From Schlesneria sp. DSM 10557 (GTDB lineage: Bacteria > Planctomycetota > Planctomycetia > Planctomycetales > Planctomycetaceae), in contig NZ_CP124747.1 in the NCBI RefSeq assembly GCF_041860085.1, positions 4,340,001 to 4,404,000 on the forward strand: a stretch of DNA of 64,000 nt. Reading direction: 5' to 3'. Under the pieces are notes generated by a model, which did not search any database, was not told the origin of the DNA, and was given only the letters and a program-made list of their open reading frames with translations. Position 1 is the first letter of the stretch. Each line of letters begins with the position of its first letter. Of the stretch, positions 44,312-52,462 are shown one piece after another. The position numbers and the translations under genes are program-made.

Positions 44312-45910
44312 TTACTCAGGTGACTGTCTGAAGAGGAGTTTCCGAAGAATCTCCAGTTTGTATCCGCGAAGACTTGGATGGGGGATGGTGCGGTCATCCA
44401 GCAAAACATTTCCTTCGGGATCAATCAAAACATAACTGGGGAAACCTTCCACGAGTCGATGTGATTGAAACGCCCGGACCGTTCTCCCATCGGGATGATC
44501 AACGGCAATCGGATACGGCAGCCCGATCTTCTGGACATGTTGCCGAACTTTTTCTGGTGGATCATTGTTATTGTGGACACCAATGACGATCAGTCCTCTG
44601 TCGTGGTAGAGCTCATGCAGCATCTTCACCACAGGAAATTCGGCATGGCACGGGCCGCAGCCGATAAACCAAAAATCAAGCAGAACGTAGTGGCCTCGAA
44701 ATTTTGCCCGATCGAGTGGTTCGCTATTAATCCATTCGACAAAGTCGAGTTCAGGAATCGGTTGACCGCGGAGTGAGTGGGCGTCGTTTTCGGCGGCTTT
44801 TTCTACAGTAATGTTCCCTCGTTCCCATTCGGAAAGCTCGCCCTCAAACTCTGTCAGCGGCCAATCAAAGTCATGAGGCTCAAGCGACAGCTCGATGGGT
44901 TTCGACTCATCCAGCTTCACATCGACTCGTCCCGAAAACGGGCGGAATGGGTCAAAGGCCACGACCGAATAATCGAGCTGACGCTGGTTGGTCTGATCAT
45001 TCCTCAGGACGTACGTGGGCTGAATCTCGAATCGGCCCTGGTCATCCGTAAGAACCGGATCTGCGATGTTTTTGCTGCCGGGAATCTGACCCCGGATACG
45101 GACAACGACCCGCGCAGCAGGCATGCCATCCTGGTCACGGACGACCCCCTGCAGTTTCGGTAGCGAACGAACTTTGATATCGGGAATGACCGTGGAGCCA
45201 TCGGCAGCAACGTCGAAGTCAATAAACTCCGTATCCGACAGATAGTTGGCTCCATTGAACTCAACTCGCATTCGTCCTGCCGCGACGGGGACAGTAAATT
45301 CTCCTTGAGCGTTCGTGTCTCCCCAGCCGGTGAAATTGAACTCGGTTTGATCTTGTTCGTCCGAGGAAACGCCTGTCAGAATTTTGCCGATTAGCGATTG
45401 CTCAGCAACGGGTTCGCCCGATTCAGCGTCGATCACACGACCTTTTGCGACAAGGCGACGGTGAACTTCAAAACGCAGTTCGACATTCTTGCCTGCTTCG
45501 AAGTGGAGCGGGTGGTTTGGATTCAGCTTGCCGTGTCGCGCGTGCAACGTCGGTGTCAGATAAAAATCATCGTGCTGCAACCGAAGAAACTCGTAGTCAC
45601 CCGGTTCGATCGTCACGGAGCCCTTCCCCGATGAATCGAAATCAACTTCATACTGCAGCATCGTCGAGGGCGATTCAAAGTTTGAGTGTCGGAGGTCAAG
45701 CACGGCGTTCTCGATCCGTTCCTCCAGTTCGTCCGCTTTGCGCTGGAACGTCAATACCACTCCGGGCCTCAAGACGGCGCTGGCCACAACTCCGTTCGTG
45801 ATTTTCAGTTCTTCGATCACGATGGGGGCAAAGGTGGGATGCGCAATTGTGATTCGCAGGGTTTCGTTCAGGGGAAAGTCGGCCAGCACAATCCTGCCCG
45901 CCTGATCACT
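44312..45910 (-). pseudogene. Interrupted TlpA-family gene, 3' fragment (carboxypeptidase-regulatory-like plus thioredoxin)
   Basis: The C-terminal 530 or so residues of a secreted protein cut by the IS66 element at 45911. It holds several carboxypeptidase-regulatory-like beta-sandwich units ('GRVIDAESGEPVAEQSL', 'GVVRDQDGMPAARVVVRIRG') and ends in a TlpA/AlkC-type thioredoxin fold with 'LLDFWFIGCGPCHAEFPVV', the CGPC redox pair, then 'GLIVIGVHNNND' and 'GFPSYVLIDPEGNVLL'. A start codon at 45889 exists inside the fragment but has no signal peptide, so any product would stay in the cytoplasm. The bases 45903-45910 are the copied target (TGATCACT). The fragment continues in frame into 48749. 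Confidence 0.85.
45903..45910 (+). repeat. Target-site duplication of IS66, left copy
   Basis: TGATCACT; same octamer at 48749-48756. Confidence 0.92.
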
Positions 45911-45990
45911 GTAAGCGCACGGTGAAGTGCATCTTGAGCCATGCTTTAGTCTGAGTGGGTTTTGTTACCCTTCAGAGTGGAGATGGCGAG

Positions 45991-46407
45991 ATGTCGCAGG
46001 TTGGTTTACGGAGTCGTGAGAAGGTGTCGTACTGGCGTTCCCATTGTGAGCGTCAGTCTTCGTCGGGGGAGTCGATTCGGGGCTATTGTCGTCGTCGCGG
46101 GCTTTCGGAGGCGACGTTTCATTACTGGCGGCGTCAGCTCTCGAGTCTCGATCAGGAGTTGACTGTTCGGCGGACCAATGATCCGCAGGTCACCCGCCCG
46201 CAGGGAACCGGGATGGCGGGGCTGGTGGCTATGAAGGTGGTGGGTGATTCGCTGCCGCCTGCGATGCTGGAGATCGCCTGTGCTGGCGGTCTCGTCGTTC
46301 GGTTACGTGAGGATGCGGGTGTCGAGGTGTTGACTCGTGTGCTGACCGCCTGTCGGCAGATCCCCTCGGAACAACTCTCTTCGTCTGCGGGGGGGCGATT
46401 ATGCTGA
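45991..46407 (+). CDS. tnpA: IS66 accessory protein TnpA (OrfA)
   Basis: 138 residues from ATG 45991 with GGAGATGG upstream. The helix-turn-helix-like start 'REKVSYWRSHCERQSSSGESIRGYCRRRGLSEATFHYWRRQL' is the usual IS66 OrfA type and probably binds the element ends. Its stop overlaps the tnpB start by seven bases (ATGCTGA), so the two are translationally coupled. Confidence 0.88.
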   Translation: MSQVGLRSREKVSYWRSHCERQSSSGESIRGYCRRRGLSEATFHYWRRQLSSLDQELTVRRTNDPQVTRPQGTGMAGLVAMKVVGDSLPPAMLEIACAGGLVVRLREDAGVEVLTRVLTACRQIPSEQLSSSAGGRLC

Positions 46408-46793
46408 ACATCTCTCGCACGACACGGGTGTTTCTGGCGACAGTGCCGACAGACATGCGGAAGGGGTTTGACGGTCTTCACGCCCTGGTGGAGAGCGTGA
46501 TCGAAGAAGATCCGTTTGCCGGTCATCTGTTTGTGTTTCGGAACCAGCGTCGCGACCGGATCAAGCTGCTGTGGTGGGATCGCGATGGCTGGAGCCTGTT
46601 TTACAAGCGGTTGGAAAAAGGATGTTACGAGTTCCCGACCGACCGGAAGGAACAGACCTCACGCCGCTGCGAGATTCGCGCAGAGGAGCTTTTGCTGCTG
46701 TTGGAGGGGATTGATCTAGGGAGCGTGAAGCGACGCCCTCGCTATGAACGGCCGAGCGCAATCAATGACACCACGGCGCGGTCTTCAGTGTGA
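46401..46793 (+). CDS. tnpB: IS66 accessory protein TnpB (Orf2)
   Basis: 130 residues. 'TVPTDMRKGFDGLHALV' and 'LFVFRNQRRDRIKLLWWDRDGWSLFYKRLEKG' are the hallmark of IS66 Orf2/TnpB, which is required for transposition by an unknown mechanism. It begins inside the end of tnpA and is followed after 159 bases by tnpC. Confidence 0.95.
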   Translation: MLNISRTTRVFLATVPTDMRKGFDGLHALVESVIEEDPFAGHLFVFRNQRRDRIKLLWWDRDGWSLFYKRLEKGCYEFPTDRKEQTSRRCEIRAEELLLLLEGIDLGSVKRRPRYERPSAINDTTARSSV

Positions 46794-46952
46794 ACTTCGT
46801 TCGGTCGTAAGACTGTCTGGCAGAATGCTGTCCCATGTCTTCGGTAGTCGTCCCTCCACGACGATTCGTGGAGGGACGTTTTTCGTTGGGAGAATACAGA
46901 AAAATCCCAAATTACTTGAAACGTTTTTGGGGGTTCGGGCGTATGACAGGGC

Positions 46953-48704
46953 ATGAGTACGGATGGCTCCATTCTTCCTGATGACGTTGAGCAGCTCAAG
47001 GCGATGATCGCCGCACGTGATGCGGTCATCGCCAGAAGAGAGGCCGTCCTTCTACAGCGCGACATCGAGATCGTGGGACATCGCGCCGTCATCGCGCAGA
47101 AAGAAATGGTGATCACGTCATTGCACGACGTGGTTGAGCAGCAGCAGGCCAAACTGGAACGTGTGCATGAGCAACTGGCTCGCCTGCTTCGTGAACGCTA
47201 CGGGCCGCGTAAGGAACGGGTCGATCCGAATCAGCTGACCCTGTTCACACCCGAAGAACTGGCGGAACTGATTCGCGAACTGAAGCGGGATCAGCAGGAT
47301 TCGGTTTCGACCGACGATGGTTCGCTGCCCCAGGACGAGTCGCTGGGGGCCGCCAAGCCCAAGGGGCATGGCCGACGTCCCATCCCGCCTGAGATTCCGC
47401 GGGAAACGATCGTCCATGAACTGACTGAGCAAGAGCGACTGTGTCCTTGCTGCGGGGAGTTACGCGCCGAGATCGGACGTGAGGTCAGCGAGCAGCTGGA
47501 ATTCATCCCCGCCCGTCTCAAGGCGATTCGGCACGAACGAGTGCGCTACGCCTGCCGGGGCTGCGAAGAGCATGTGGTGCTGGCTCCCAAGCCACCGCAA
47601 CCGATCGACAAAGGCCTGCCGGGACCGGGACTGCTGGCGAACCTGATCGTGTCCAAGTATGGAGACTACCTGCCGCTGTATCGGATGGAAGACATTCTCT
47701 CGCGCTACAGGCTTCTCCTGCGGCGAAGCACACTGTGTGACTGGGTGGCGTCGATGGCCGATCTGCTGACCCCCTTGTACGACCTGCTGTGCCAGCGTGT
47801 GCGACAATCGGGTGTGATCCATACCGATGACACGAGCATCAAAATGCTGTCCGAAGGTCAGTGCCAGAACTGCAAGTTCTGGACGTATATCGGCGATCCC
47901 GCTCATCCGTATGTCGCCTACGAATTCAGCCTGACGCGCGCTGGGAGGAACCCGTCCCGGTTTCTGGAAGGCTTCTCGGGTTATCTGCAGGCGGATGCCT
48001 TCAGCGGGTACGACCAGATCTATGCCAAAGAACAGGTGACAGAAGTCGCCTGCATGGCACATTGCCGCCGGTACTGGCAGGAGGCCAGTCACACCGATGC
48101 GCGACGGGCGTACGAAGCGCTGGGCTACATCTCACGGTTGTATCAACTGGAGTCAGAATTCGAAGCGGCAGGGCTGAGCGGTGCATCACTGCGTGACGCA
48201 CGCCAGCAGCATGCGGTTGGGATTCTCAAGACCTTCCGCAGCTGGCTGAACGAAGAGCAAAACCAGGTACTCCCCAAGAGTCCGATCGGACAGGCCTTCA
48301 CCTACACACTGAATCAGTGGGAGGCGACCTGCCGCTACACCGACGACGGTGCACTGCAGATCGATAATAATCTGGCGGAGCGGATGATGAAGCCCCCCGC
48401 CATCCTGCGGAAGAACATGCTGTTCGTCGGCGGCGAACAGGGAGGTCATCGCGCTGCGATCCTGCTCAGTCTGGTCGGCAGTGCCAAGTACTGCGAGGTA
48501 GAACCGTGGCACTGGCTGCGAGCGGTCCTGGAGGAACTCCCCCAACGACTACGCACGGGAGCAGATCCCCCCGACCTGACAGACCTGCTCCCCGATCAAT
48601 GGCTGAAGGCCCATCCCGAGCACCGCTGGAAGATCGAAACGATCCGCAAAAAAGAACGCCACAGGTCCAAACAACAAAAAGCCAACAAGAGAAAGAAACG
48701 CTGA
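46953..48704 (+). CDS. tnpC: IS66 transposase TnpC
   Basis: 583 residues. An N-terminal coiled coil with leucine-zipper spacing (about 5-65), then the IS66 zinc-binding part 'LCPCCGEL...YACRGCEEHVV', and the DDE domain: Asp in 'VIHTDDTSIKML', Asp in 'YLQADAFSGYDQIY', Glu in 'QIDNNLAERMM'. The C-terminal IS66 tail 'LVGSAKYCEVEPWHWLRAVLEELP' is complete. Length is in the family range. Nothing suggests inactivation. Confidence 0.96.
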   Translation: MSTDGSILPDDVEQLKAMIAARDAVIARREAVLLQRDIEIVGHRAVIAQKEMVITSLHDVVEQQQAKLERVHEQLARLLRERYGPRKERVDPNQLTLFTPEELAELIRELKRDQQDSVSTDDGSLPQDESLGAAKPKGHGRRPIPPEIPRETIVHELTEQERLCPCCGELRAEIGREVSEQLEFIPARLKAIRHERVRYACRGCEEHVVLAPKPPQPIDKGLPGPGLLANLIVSKYGDYLPLYRMEDILSRYRLLLRRSTLCDWVASMADLLTPLYDLLCQRVRQSGVIHTDDTSIKMLSEGQCQNCKFWTYIGDPAHPYVAYEFSLTRAGRNPSRFLEGFSGYLQADAFSGYDQIYAKEQVTEVACMAHCRRYWQEASHTDARRAYEALGYISRLYQLESEFEAAGLSGASLRDARQQHAVGILKTFRSWLNEEQNQVLPKSPIGQAFTYTLNQWEATCRYTDDGALQIDNNLAERMMKPPAILRKNMLFVGGEQGGHRAAILLSLVGSAKYCEVEPWHWLRAVLEELPQRLRTGADPPDLTDLLPDQWLKAHPEHRWKIETIRKKERHRSKQQKANKRKKR

Positions 48705-48748
48705 ACCCCCGGACTCATCCCCGGGGGCCTACTTCACCGTGCGCTTAC

Positions 48749-48756
48749 TGATCACT
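48749..48756 (+). repeat. Target-site duplication of IS66, right copy
   Basis: TGATCACT; same octamer as 45903-45910. Confidence 0.92.
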
Positions 48757-49173
48757 GACCGGGAACGTGTAGTTCAGATCGCGTAAGAGCATTTGAGTTG
48801 CACGAATCGACCCATTCATCCCGCTGATGTTGAACGAACGAATCCGGGCTCCTTGAATTGGTTGGCCAGCTTCGTCTTTCAGATCAATGGCAACCTTGAC
48901 AGGGAACTGCATTCGGATGTCAGCCGTCGAATGAGTGGGCCCGTCATTGATCGTTCGCGTGGAATGCGAACGGGCATATCCCTTCGCTTGAACAACGATG
49001 AGGTAGTAACCATCCGCCAGAGTTTCAAATTGAAAGAATCCAGAGATATCGGTCGTTGCGGGGCTTGCCACAGGGACGAAGTGGCCGAATCGCTGACTGG
49101 GAGAATGGAAACGATACAAGGCGACGACCGCCTCATTCACAGGTTTGTTCTCGTGATTGAGCACATGACCTGC

Positions 49174-49176
49174 GAT
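49174..49176 (+). repeat. Target-site duplication of IS3, left copy
   Basis: GAT; same triplet at 51990-51992 beyond the opposite end. Confidence 0.7.
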
Positions 49177-49212
49177 TGGACTTGCCCATGAAATGTGGGC
49201 GCGAGGTTAAGA

Positions 49213-50073
49213 TTAAATGGCCTGCTCGAACTTGACGGGCGGGAGATACCCGATCGTTGAGTGCCTTCTGACGCGGTTGTAAAACGCTTCAATGTATTCA
49301 AAGAGGCTTTGGCGCGCTTGCGAATGGGTCTGATACCGTTCGCGGTGGACGAGTTCCTTCTTCAAGGTGGCGAAGAAGCTCTCCATCGGTGCGTTATCCC
49401 AGCAGTTGCCTCGGCGGCTCATCGAGCAGGTGATCTGATTTCGTCTCAGAAGAGTCTGGTAGTGTTCGCTGGCATATTGCACCCCGCGATCCGAGTGCGC
49501 CACCAGGCCTGCTGCAGGAAGTTCTCGCTGGACCGCCATCTCCAGCGCATCAACGACCAGTCGACTGTCAATCCGATCTGACATCGACCAGCCCACGATC
49601 TTGCGTGAGTACAAATCTTCGACGGCCGCCAGATAAAGCCATCCTTCCTCTGTCGGAATGTAGGTGATGTCTGCTGCCCATGTCTGATTCTTTTGAGACG
49701 GAGCAAACTCACGATCCACAACATTGGCAGCCACCGGATGAGAATGGTTGGAATCCGTCGTGCTCACGCGGAACTTCTTCACCGTCGAGGCCTTGATGCC
49801 TGCCTCTTTCATGCAGCGAGCAACGGTCTTCCGATTACAGGGATGGCCTTGAGCTTTCAGTTCTGCCTGAAGTCGTGGCGCTCCATAAACATCATGATAC
49901 TTCATCGCATGAATGGTCTGAATGCGACGCGTCAGTTCCTCGCGTCGCCGTGAAGATTCACTGGCGGGGCGTTTTCGCCAGGCGTAGTATCCGCTGCGAG
50001 AAACGTCCAATACCCGACATTGAACTGTGGCAGGCCACACAGTGCGATGGTCTTCAATGAACTGATATTTCAT
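49213..50073 (-). CDS. IS3-family transposase OrfB (DDE integrase core)
   Basis: 286 residues with an HTH_21 start ('CRVLDVSRSGYYAWRKRP') and an rve integrase core: 'TWAADITYIPTEEGWLYLAAVEDL' with the first Asp, 'GLVAHSDRGVQYAS' with the second, and 'MESFFATLKKEL' with the Glu. The start ATG overlaps the orfA stop by four bases (ATGA). The frame is open upstream to the A-run in orfA, as needed for an OrfAB fusion. No defect is seen. Confidence 0.95.
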   Translation of the reverse strand: MKYQFIEDHRTVWPATVQCRVLDVSRSGYYAWRKRPASESSRRREELTRRIQTIHAMKYHDVYGAPRLQAELKAQGHPCNRKTVARCMKEAGIKASTVKKFRVSTTDSNHSHPVAANVVDREFAPSQKNQTWAADITYIPTEEGWLYLAAVEDLYSRKIVGWSMSDRIDSRLVVDALEMAVQRELPAAGLVAHSDRGVQYASEHYQTLLRRNQITCSMSRRGNCWDNAPMESFFATLKKELVHRERYQTHSQARQSLFEYIEAFYNRVRRHSTIGYLPPVKFEQAI

Positions 50074-50366
50074 TTGGACTCCTTCGCGAAGAACTGTGTC
50101 GCTTTTTTTAAAATGTCACGTTCCATCCGTAAGAGCTCGACTTCGCGACGCAATCGCGACAGCTCGGCTTCCTGGGCCGTCTGCTGGCCTTGGCCGGGAA
50201 AGGCCTGCTCGCCCTGCGCCGCGAACTGCGCTTTCCACTTGTAGAGCAGCGTTTGACTGACACCCAGGCGGCGCGACACCTCTGCTACGGACAACTGTTG
50301 ACTGCTGATCAGACTCAATGCCTCACGCTTAAACTCCGGCGTGTGCTTCCGACGTTCTTTCGACAT
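50070..50366 (-). CDS. IS3-family OrfA (HTH protein), with frameshift site
   Basis: 98 residues from ATG 50366. 'RRKHTPEFKREALSLISSQQLSVAEVSRRLGVSQTLLYKWK' is the IS3 OrfA helix-turn-helix and is followed by a leucine zipper near 65-85. On the minus strand the run A AAA AAA G (50102-50109) lies in the right phase for a -1 slip, and the -1 frame is free of stops up to and through orfB, giving the OrfAB fusion transposase. The nested element is inserted one base into the start codon region, so the native ribosome site is now 1.5 kb away and only GGGAGG abuts the ATG. Confidence 0.88.
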   Translation of the reverse strand: MSKERRKHTPEFKREALSLISSQQLSVAEVSRRLGVSQTLLYKWKAQFAAQGEQAFPGQGQQTAQEAELSRLRREVELLRMERDILKKATQFFAKESK

Positions 50367-50373
50367 CCTCCCG

Positions 50374-51922
50374 GTAACTGTTAAGCGCACCGGCCCCGGT
50401 TCCCGCATGATGGGGACGATTCAGATCGTGACTTGCTTGGTTCCCGAGGGATGTGGGTGGTTCAAGAGGAGTTCTGACTGACCGGCAGTGGGGTGGGTTG
50501 CCGGGCTTGGACAGCACGGATCAACTCAAGTCCGTATTGAAGGAACTGACAGCCTTGCTTTTGACATGTCCGAACGATTGATTTGATATTTGCAAAGGCT
50601 GTCGCACCCCAATCCGTCCGATTCACTCCTCCGTCGGCACGCGTGGCGGCGACGCTTCGAATGTCTCGTTCGGCCGGTGTGTTATCTGGGGGGACGTGTG
50701 GATGATCTAAAAAGGTAAAGAGTTCATCTGCATACTTTCGCAATCGCTTGAGTATGCGATTAACATGGGTGTTTGTGCTGATCGTCGTTGCCAGTTCCCC
50801 GAAGCGGTCTGAAATCGCATCACATTGTTGAGTATAAGCCTTCGGCGACAGTTCATCGCGCTGCTTGCCGAGTGCCATTGCCTCTTGAAACAAGGCGATC
50901 AGTGGTTCGATGATCCGCTTTGTGCAGATGGCAGGGACTTTCTGGCGCAGGTCGTGCAGTTCTCGCAGCAGATGGACCAGGCAGCGCTGCTTGGTCGCTT
51001 CCATCGCGTTGTAGGCGGCGTAGAAGTCCGTCACCAAGACACCGGCCAGCGAGTCTCCCAGTGCCTCGCGAATTACGGCACCGCTTCGAGAATGCCGAAT
51101 CAGGTAGACGGCAATTTTGGGATTCGAGAAGCACCAGGCCCAGACGTTTTTGCCATTGATGCGCCAGCCGGTTTCATCGGCGTGAATCAAGTTTTGCTGC
51201 CGCAACAGATCGAGCAGATCGGTCACAACGGGAGCAAACAGCTTGCCGCCCCAAGCGAGATGTCCCAGTGCTCCTGCCCGACTCAACGGAATTCCCCACC
51301 ACTGCGACAACAGATCGCAGCTTTTGCCCAGCGAGATCCCCAGATGAGCCCGGCAATACAGATTCAGCAGCCTTGCGCGAGGTCCCAGATGACTGCCCGG
51401 CAGTTCCAGTTCCGCACGACCCTGGCTGGTTTTTCCGCAGTCCCGACACTGATACTCATGTCGCCGATAGCGATGGTATTCAGGTTTTGGCTCAGGAATA
51501 TCAGTGACAAGATGATCATCAAATCGGCCCGTCGGCTCGATTCGGCGACTGCCGCAGCAGGGGCACGCGTCGAGCACCACCTCGTGACATTCAACTTGAC
51601 CGGGAGGAATCTCATCGAGCTTCGGCGGATCACGAAACACGCCGGGATGCTGCCGAAATGGCTTCTTGCGACGATCCTGCTTCTTGTTTCCCGCAGGCGG
51701 CTTGCGATTGGGTTGTGGCTTGTAACCCTGACGGCGAACCCGTTCCAGCTCTGCTTCCAATTCCGAGATCCGAGCATCACGCTCCGCAACCTGGGCTTCC
51801 AACTTCGCCACGCGATGCAGCAAAGCCGCTACCTGCTCTTTGAGTAACGCAACATCATCCATGATGCTCAAAATTTACCAAACCCTGGCCACTGGAAAAG
51901 CCCAGAATAGCTTAACAGTTAC
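50374..51922 (-). mobile_element. IS66-type (ISBst12-like) single-gene element nested in the IS3 element
   Basis: 1549 bp with a perfect 13-bp inverted repeat GTAACTGTTAAGC at 50374-50386 and 51910-51922. The GTAA ends place it in the IS66 family, and a lone transposase without tnpA or tnpB is typical for the ISBst12 group. The flanking octamers are TCCTCCCG (50366-50373) and TCCTCTGG (51923-51930), six of eight alike, so the target duplication is imperfect. The insertion is right at the start codon of IS3 orfA. Confidence 0.85.
50462..51871 (-). CDS. IS66-type (ISBst12-like) transposase
   Basis: 469 residues (an ATG three codons in is possible). Coiled coil at about 5-45, basic linker with 'QPNRKPPAGNKKQDRRKK', zinc part 'ACPCCGSRRIEPTG...YQCRDCGKTSQG', then the DDE domain: Asp in 'LIHADETGWRINGKN', Asp in 'VLVTDFYAAYNAM', Glu in 'DNTPAERDIRSV'. 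Full length and without frameshifts. Sequence is clearly different from the tnpC at 46953-48704, so the two IS66 elements are not copies of each other. Confidence 0.94.
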   Translation of the reverse strand: MSIMDDVALLKEQVAALLHRVAKLEAQVAERDARISELEAELERVRRQGYKPQPNRKPPAGNKKQDRRKKPFRQHPGVFRDPPKLDEIPPGQVECHEVVLDACPCCGSRRIEPTGRFDDHLVTDIPEPKPEYHRYRRHEYQCRDCGKTSQGRAELELPGSHLGPRARLLNLYCRAHLGISLGKSCDLLSQWWGIPLSRAGALGHLAWGGKLFAPVVTDLLDLLRQQNLIHADETGWRINGKNVWAWCFSNPKIAVYLIRHSRSGAVIREALGDSLAGVLVTDFYAAYNAMEATKQRCLVHLLRELHDLRQKVPAICTKRIIEPLIALFQEAMALGKQRDELSPKAYTQQCDAISDRFGELATTISTNTHVNRILKRLRKYADELFTFLDHPHVPPDNTPAERDIRSVAATRADGGVNRTDWGATAFANIKSIVRTCQKQGCQFLQYGLELIRAVQARQPTPLPVSQNSS

Positions 51923-51989
51923 TCCTCTGGACTCCTTGAAGAAAAGCATACTCGCTTTTCCTCGCGCCCACATTTCATGGGCAAGTCCA

Positions 51990-51992
51990 GAT
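51990..51992 (+). repeat. Target-site duplication of IS3, right copy
   Basis: GAT directly after the end of the 30-bp inverted repeat; the left copy is 49174-49176. Confidence 0.7.
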
Positions 51993-52139
51993 CGTACTCG
52001 CCGAATTTTGAGCCTGGGGCTGATCTTCTGACGCATTCAAGTCGCAACTCACCACGGTAGGCGATACCGACTCGATCAACGTCGGCAACAGGAAAACAAG
52101 CGCTGCCCAGCATAGTACCGACGCGTTTGAGCTCTTCAT
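51990..52139 (-). pseudogene. Interrupted TlpA-family gene, 5' fragment with signal peptide
   Basis: 50 codons from ATG 52139 (AAGGA upstream; GTG 52160 is an alternative start). It codes a signal peptide, MKSSNASVLCWAALVFLLP and onward, with 'PTVVSC' as a possible lipobox, then 'DQPQAQNSASTI' up to the IS3 element. It joins in frame to the fragments at 49176 and 45910. Counting one copy of each target duplication, 150 + 425 + 1591 bases make 2166, exactly 722 codons with the stop. The intact gene would give a 721-residue exported protein. Beyond the join the frame would run into IS3 sequence ('WTCP') and stop. Confidence 0.85.
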
Positions 52140-52462
52140 GAATCGGTCCTTGGTACGCACGGGCAGGTTGTGCTGTGATGAGTGGTCGACCTGGGAGAGA
52201 AGACCATTCCCGCGCCGAGCTTAGCCAACGCGCCGAACTCCAGCAAGAGACAAAACGTCTTTGAAGCGGCGGAAGACACTGGAGAATGTCGTGTCGCCGG
52301 GAGTTTGAATCCAGGAGCGACCTTGCGGACCTGCGGCACGTCACTGCGAAACGCCACTGACGCGACCGGAAATGGAATTGGGGGACCTTCGCTTTCGCAG
52401 GAGGCCCCAATTCGCAAACAGCCTCTGTCAGACTCTCCGCGGCGTAGTCGTCGTCGGTCCCG
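52140..52462. other. Spacer between the interrupted gene and the lipoprotein gene
   Basis: 323 bases on the way from the lipoprotein stop to the start of the broken gene. No repeat or gene is recognised; a longer minus-strand frame over it lacks protein-like sequence. Confidence 0.35.

Larger units (their letters stand above)
45911..48748 (+). mobile_element. Complete IS66 element (tnpA, tnpB, tnpC) with 8-bp target duplication
   Basis: 2838 bp bounded by a perfect 18-bp inverted repeat, GTAAGCGCACGGTGAAGT, at 45911-45928 and its complement at 48731-48748. The flanks are the same octamer TGATCACT. GTAA ends, an 8-bp duplication and the three-gene order are standard for IS66. All three genes are open, so the element is probably active. 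It sits inside the TlpA-family gene in the orientation opposite to that gene. Confidence 0.96.
48749..49176 (-). pseudogene. Interrupted TlpA-family gene, middle fragment
   Basis: About 142 codons lying between the IS66 and the IS3 elements. Its frame is 'AGHVLNHENKPVNEAVVALYR', a carboxypeptidase-regulatory-like start, then 'GFFQFETLADGYYLIVVQAKGY', 'DLKDEAGQPIQGARIRSFNI' and 'LRDLNYTFPVSDQ'. The last SDQ is repeated at the start of the 3' fragment because it is coded by the duplicated octamer. The frame meets the fragment at 51990 through ATC, the copied GAT of the IS3 site. A TTG or GTG inside could start a short product, but there is no signal peptide. Confidence 0.85.
49177..51989 (-). 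mobile_element. IS3-family element carrying a nested IS66-type element
   Basis: The outer ends are a perfect 30-bp inverted repeat (49177-49206 and 51960-51989) starting TGGACTTGCCCATG and so ending TG...CA as IS3 elements do. It is flanked by GAT on both sides. Total length is 2813 bp. Taking out the nested element (1549 bp) and one 8-base duplication leaves 1256 bp, the usual size of an IS3 element. orfA and orfB are both open. The element lies in the TlpA-family gene, in the same orientation as that gene. Confidence 0.92.

Noticed and set aside
45889..45910. Treating the 3' TlpA fragment as an intact 525-residue gene starting at 45889
   Set aside because: The frame continues upstream through the duplicated octamer into IS66 sequence, has no signal peptide although the thioredoxin family member should be exported, and rejoins exactly with the other fragments.
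50825..51847. 340-codon plus-strand frame opposite the nested transposase
   Set aside because: Antisense shadow; the minus-strand frame has the full DDE transposase motifs.
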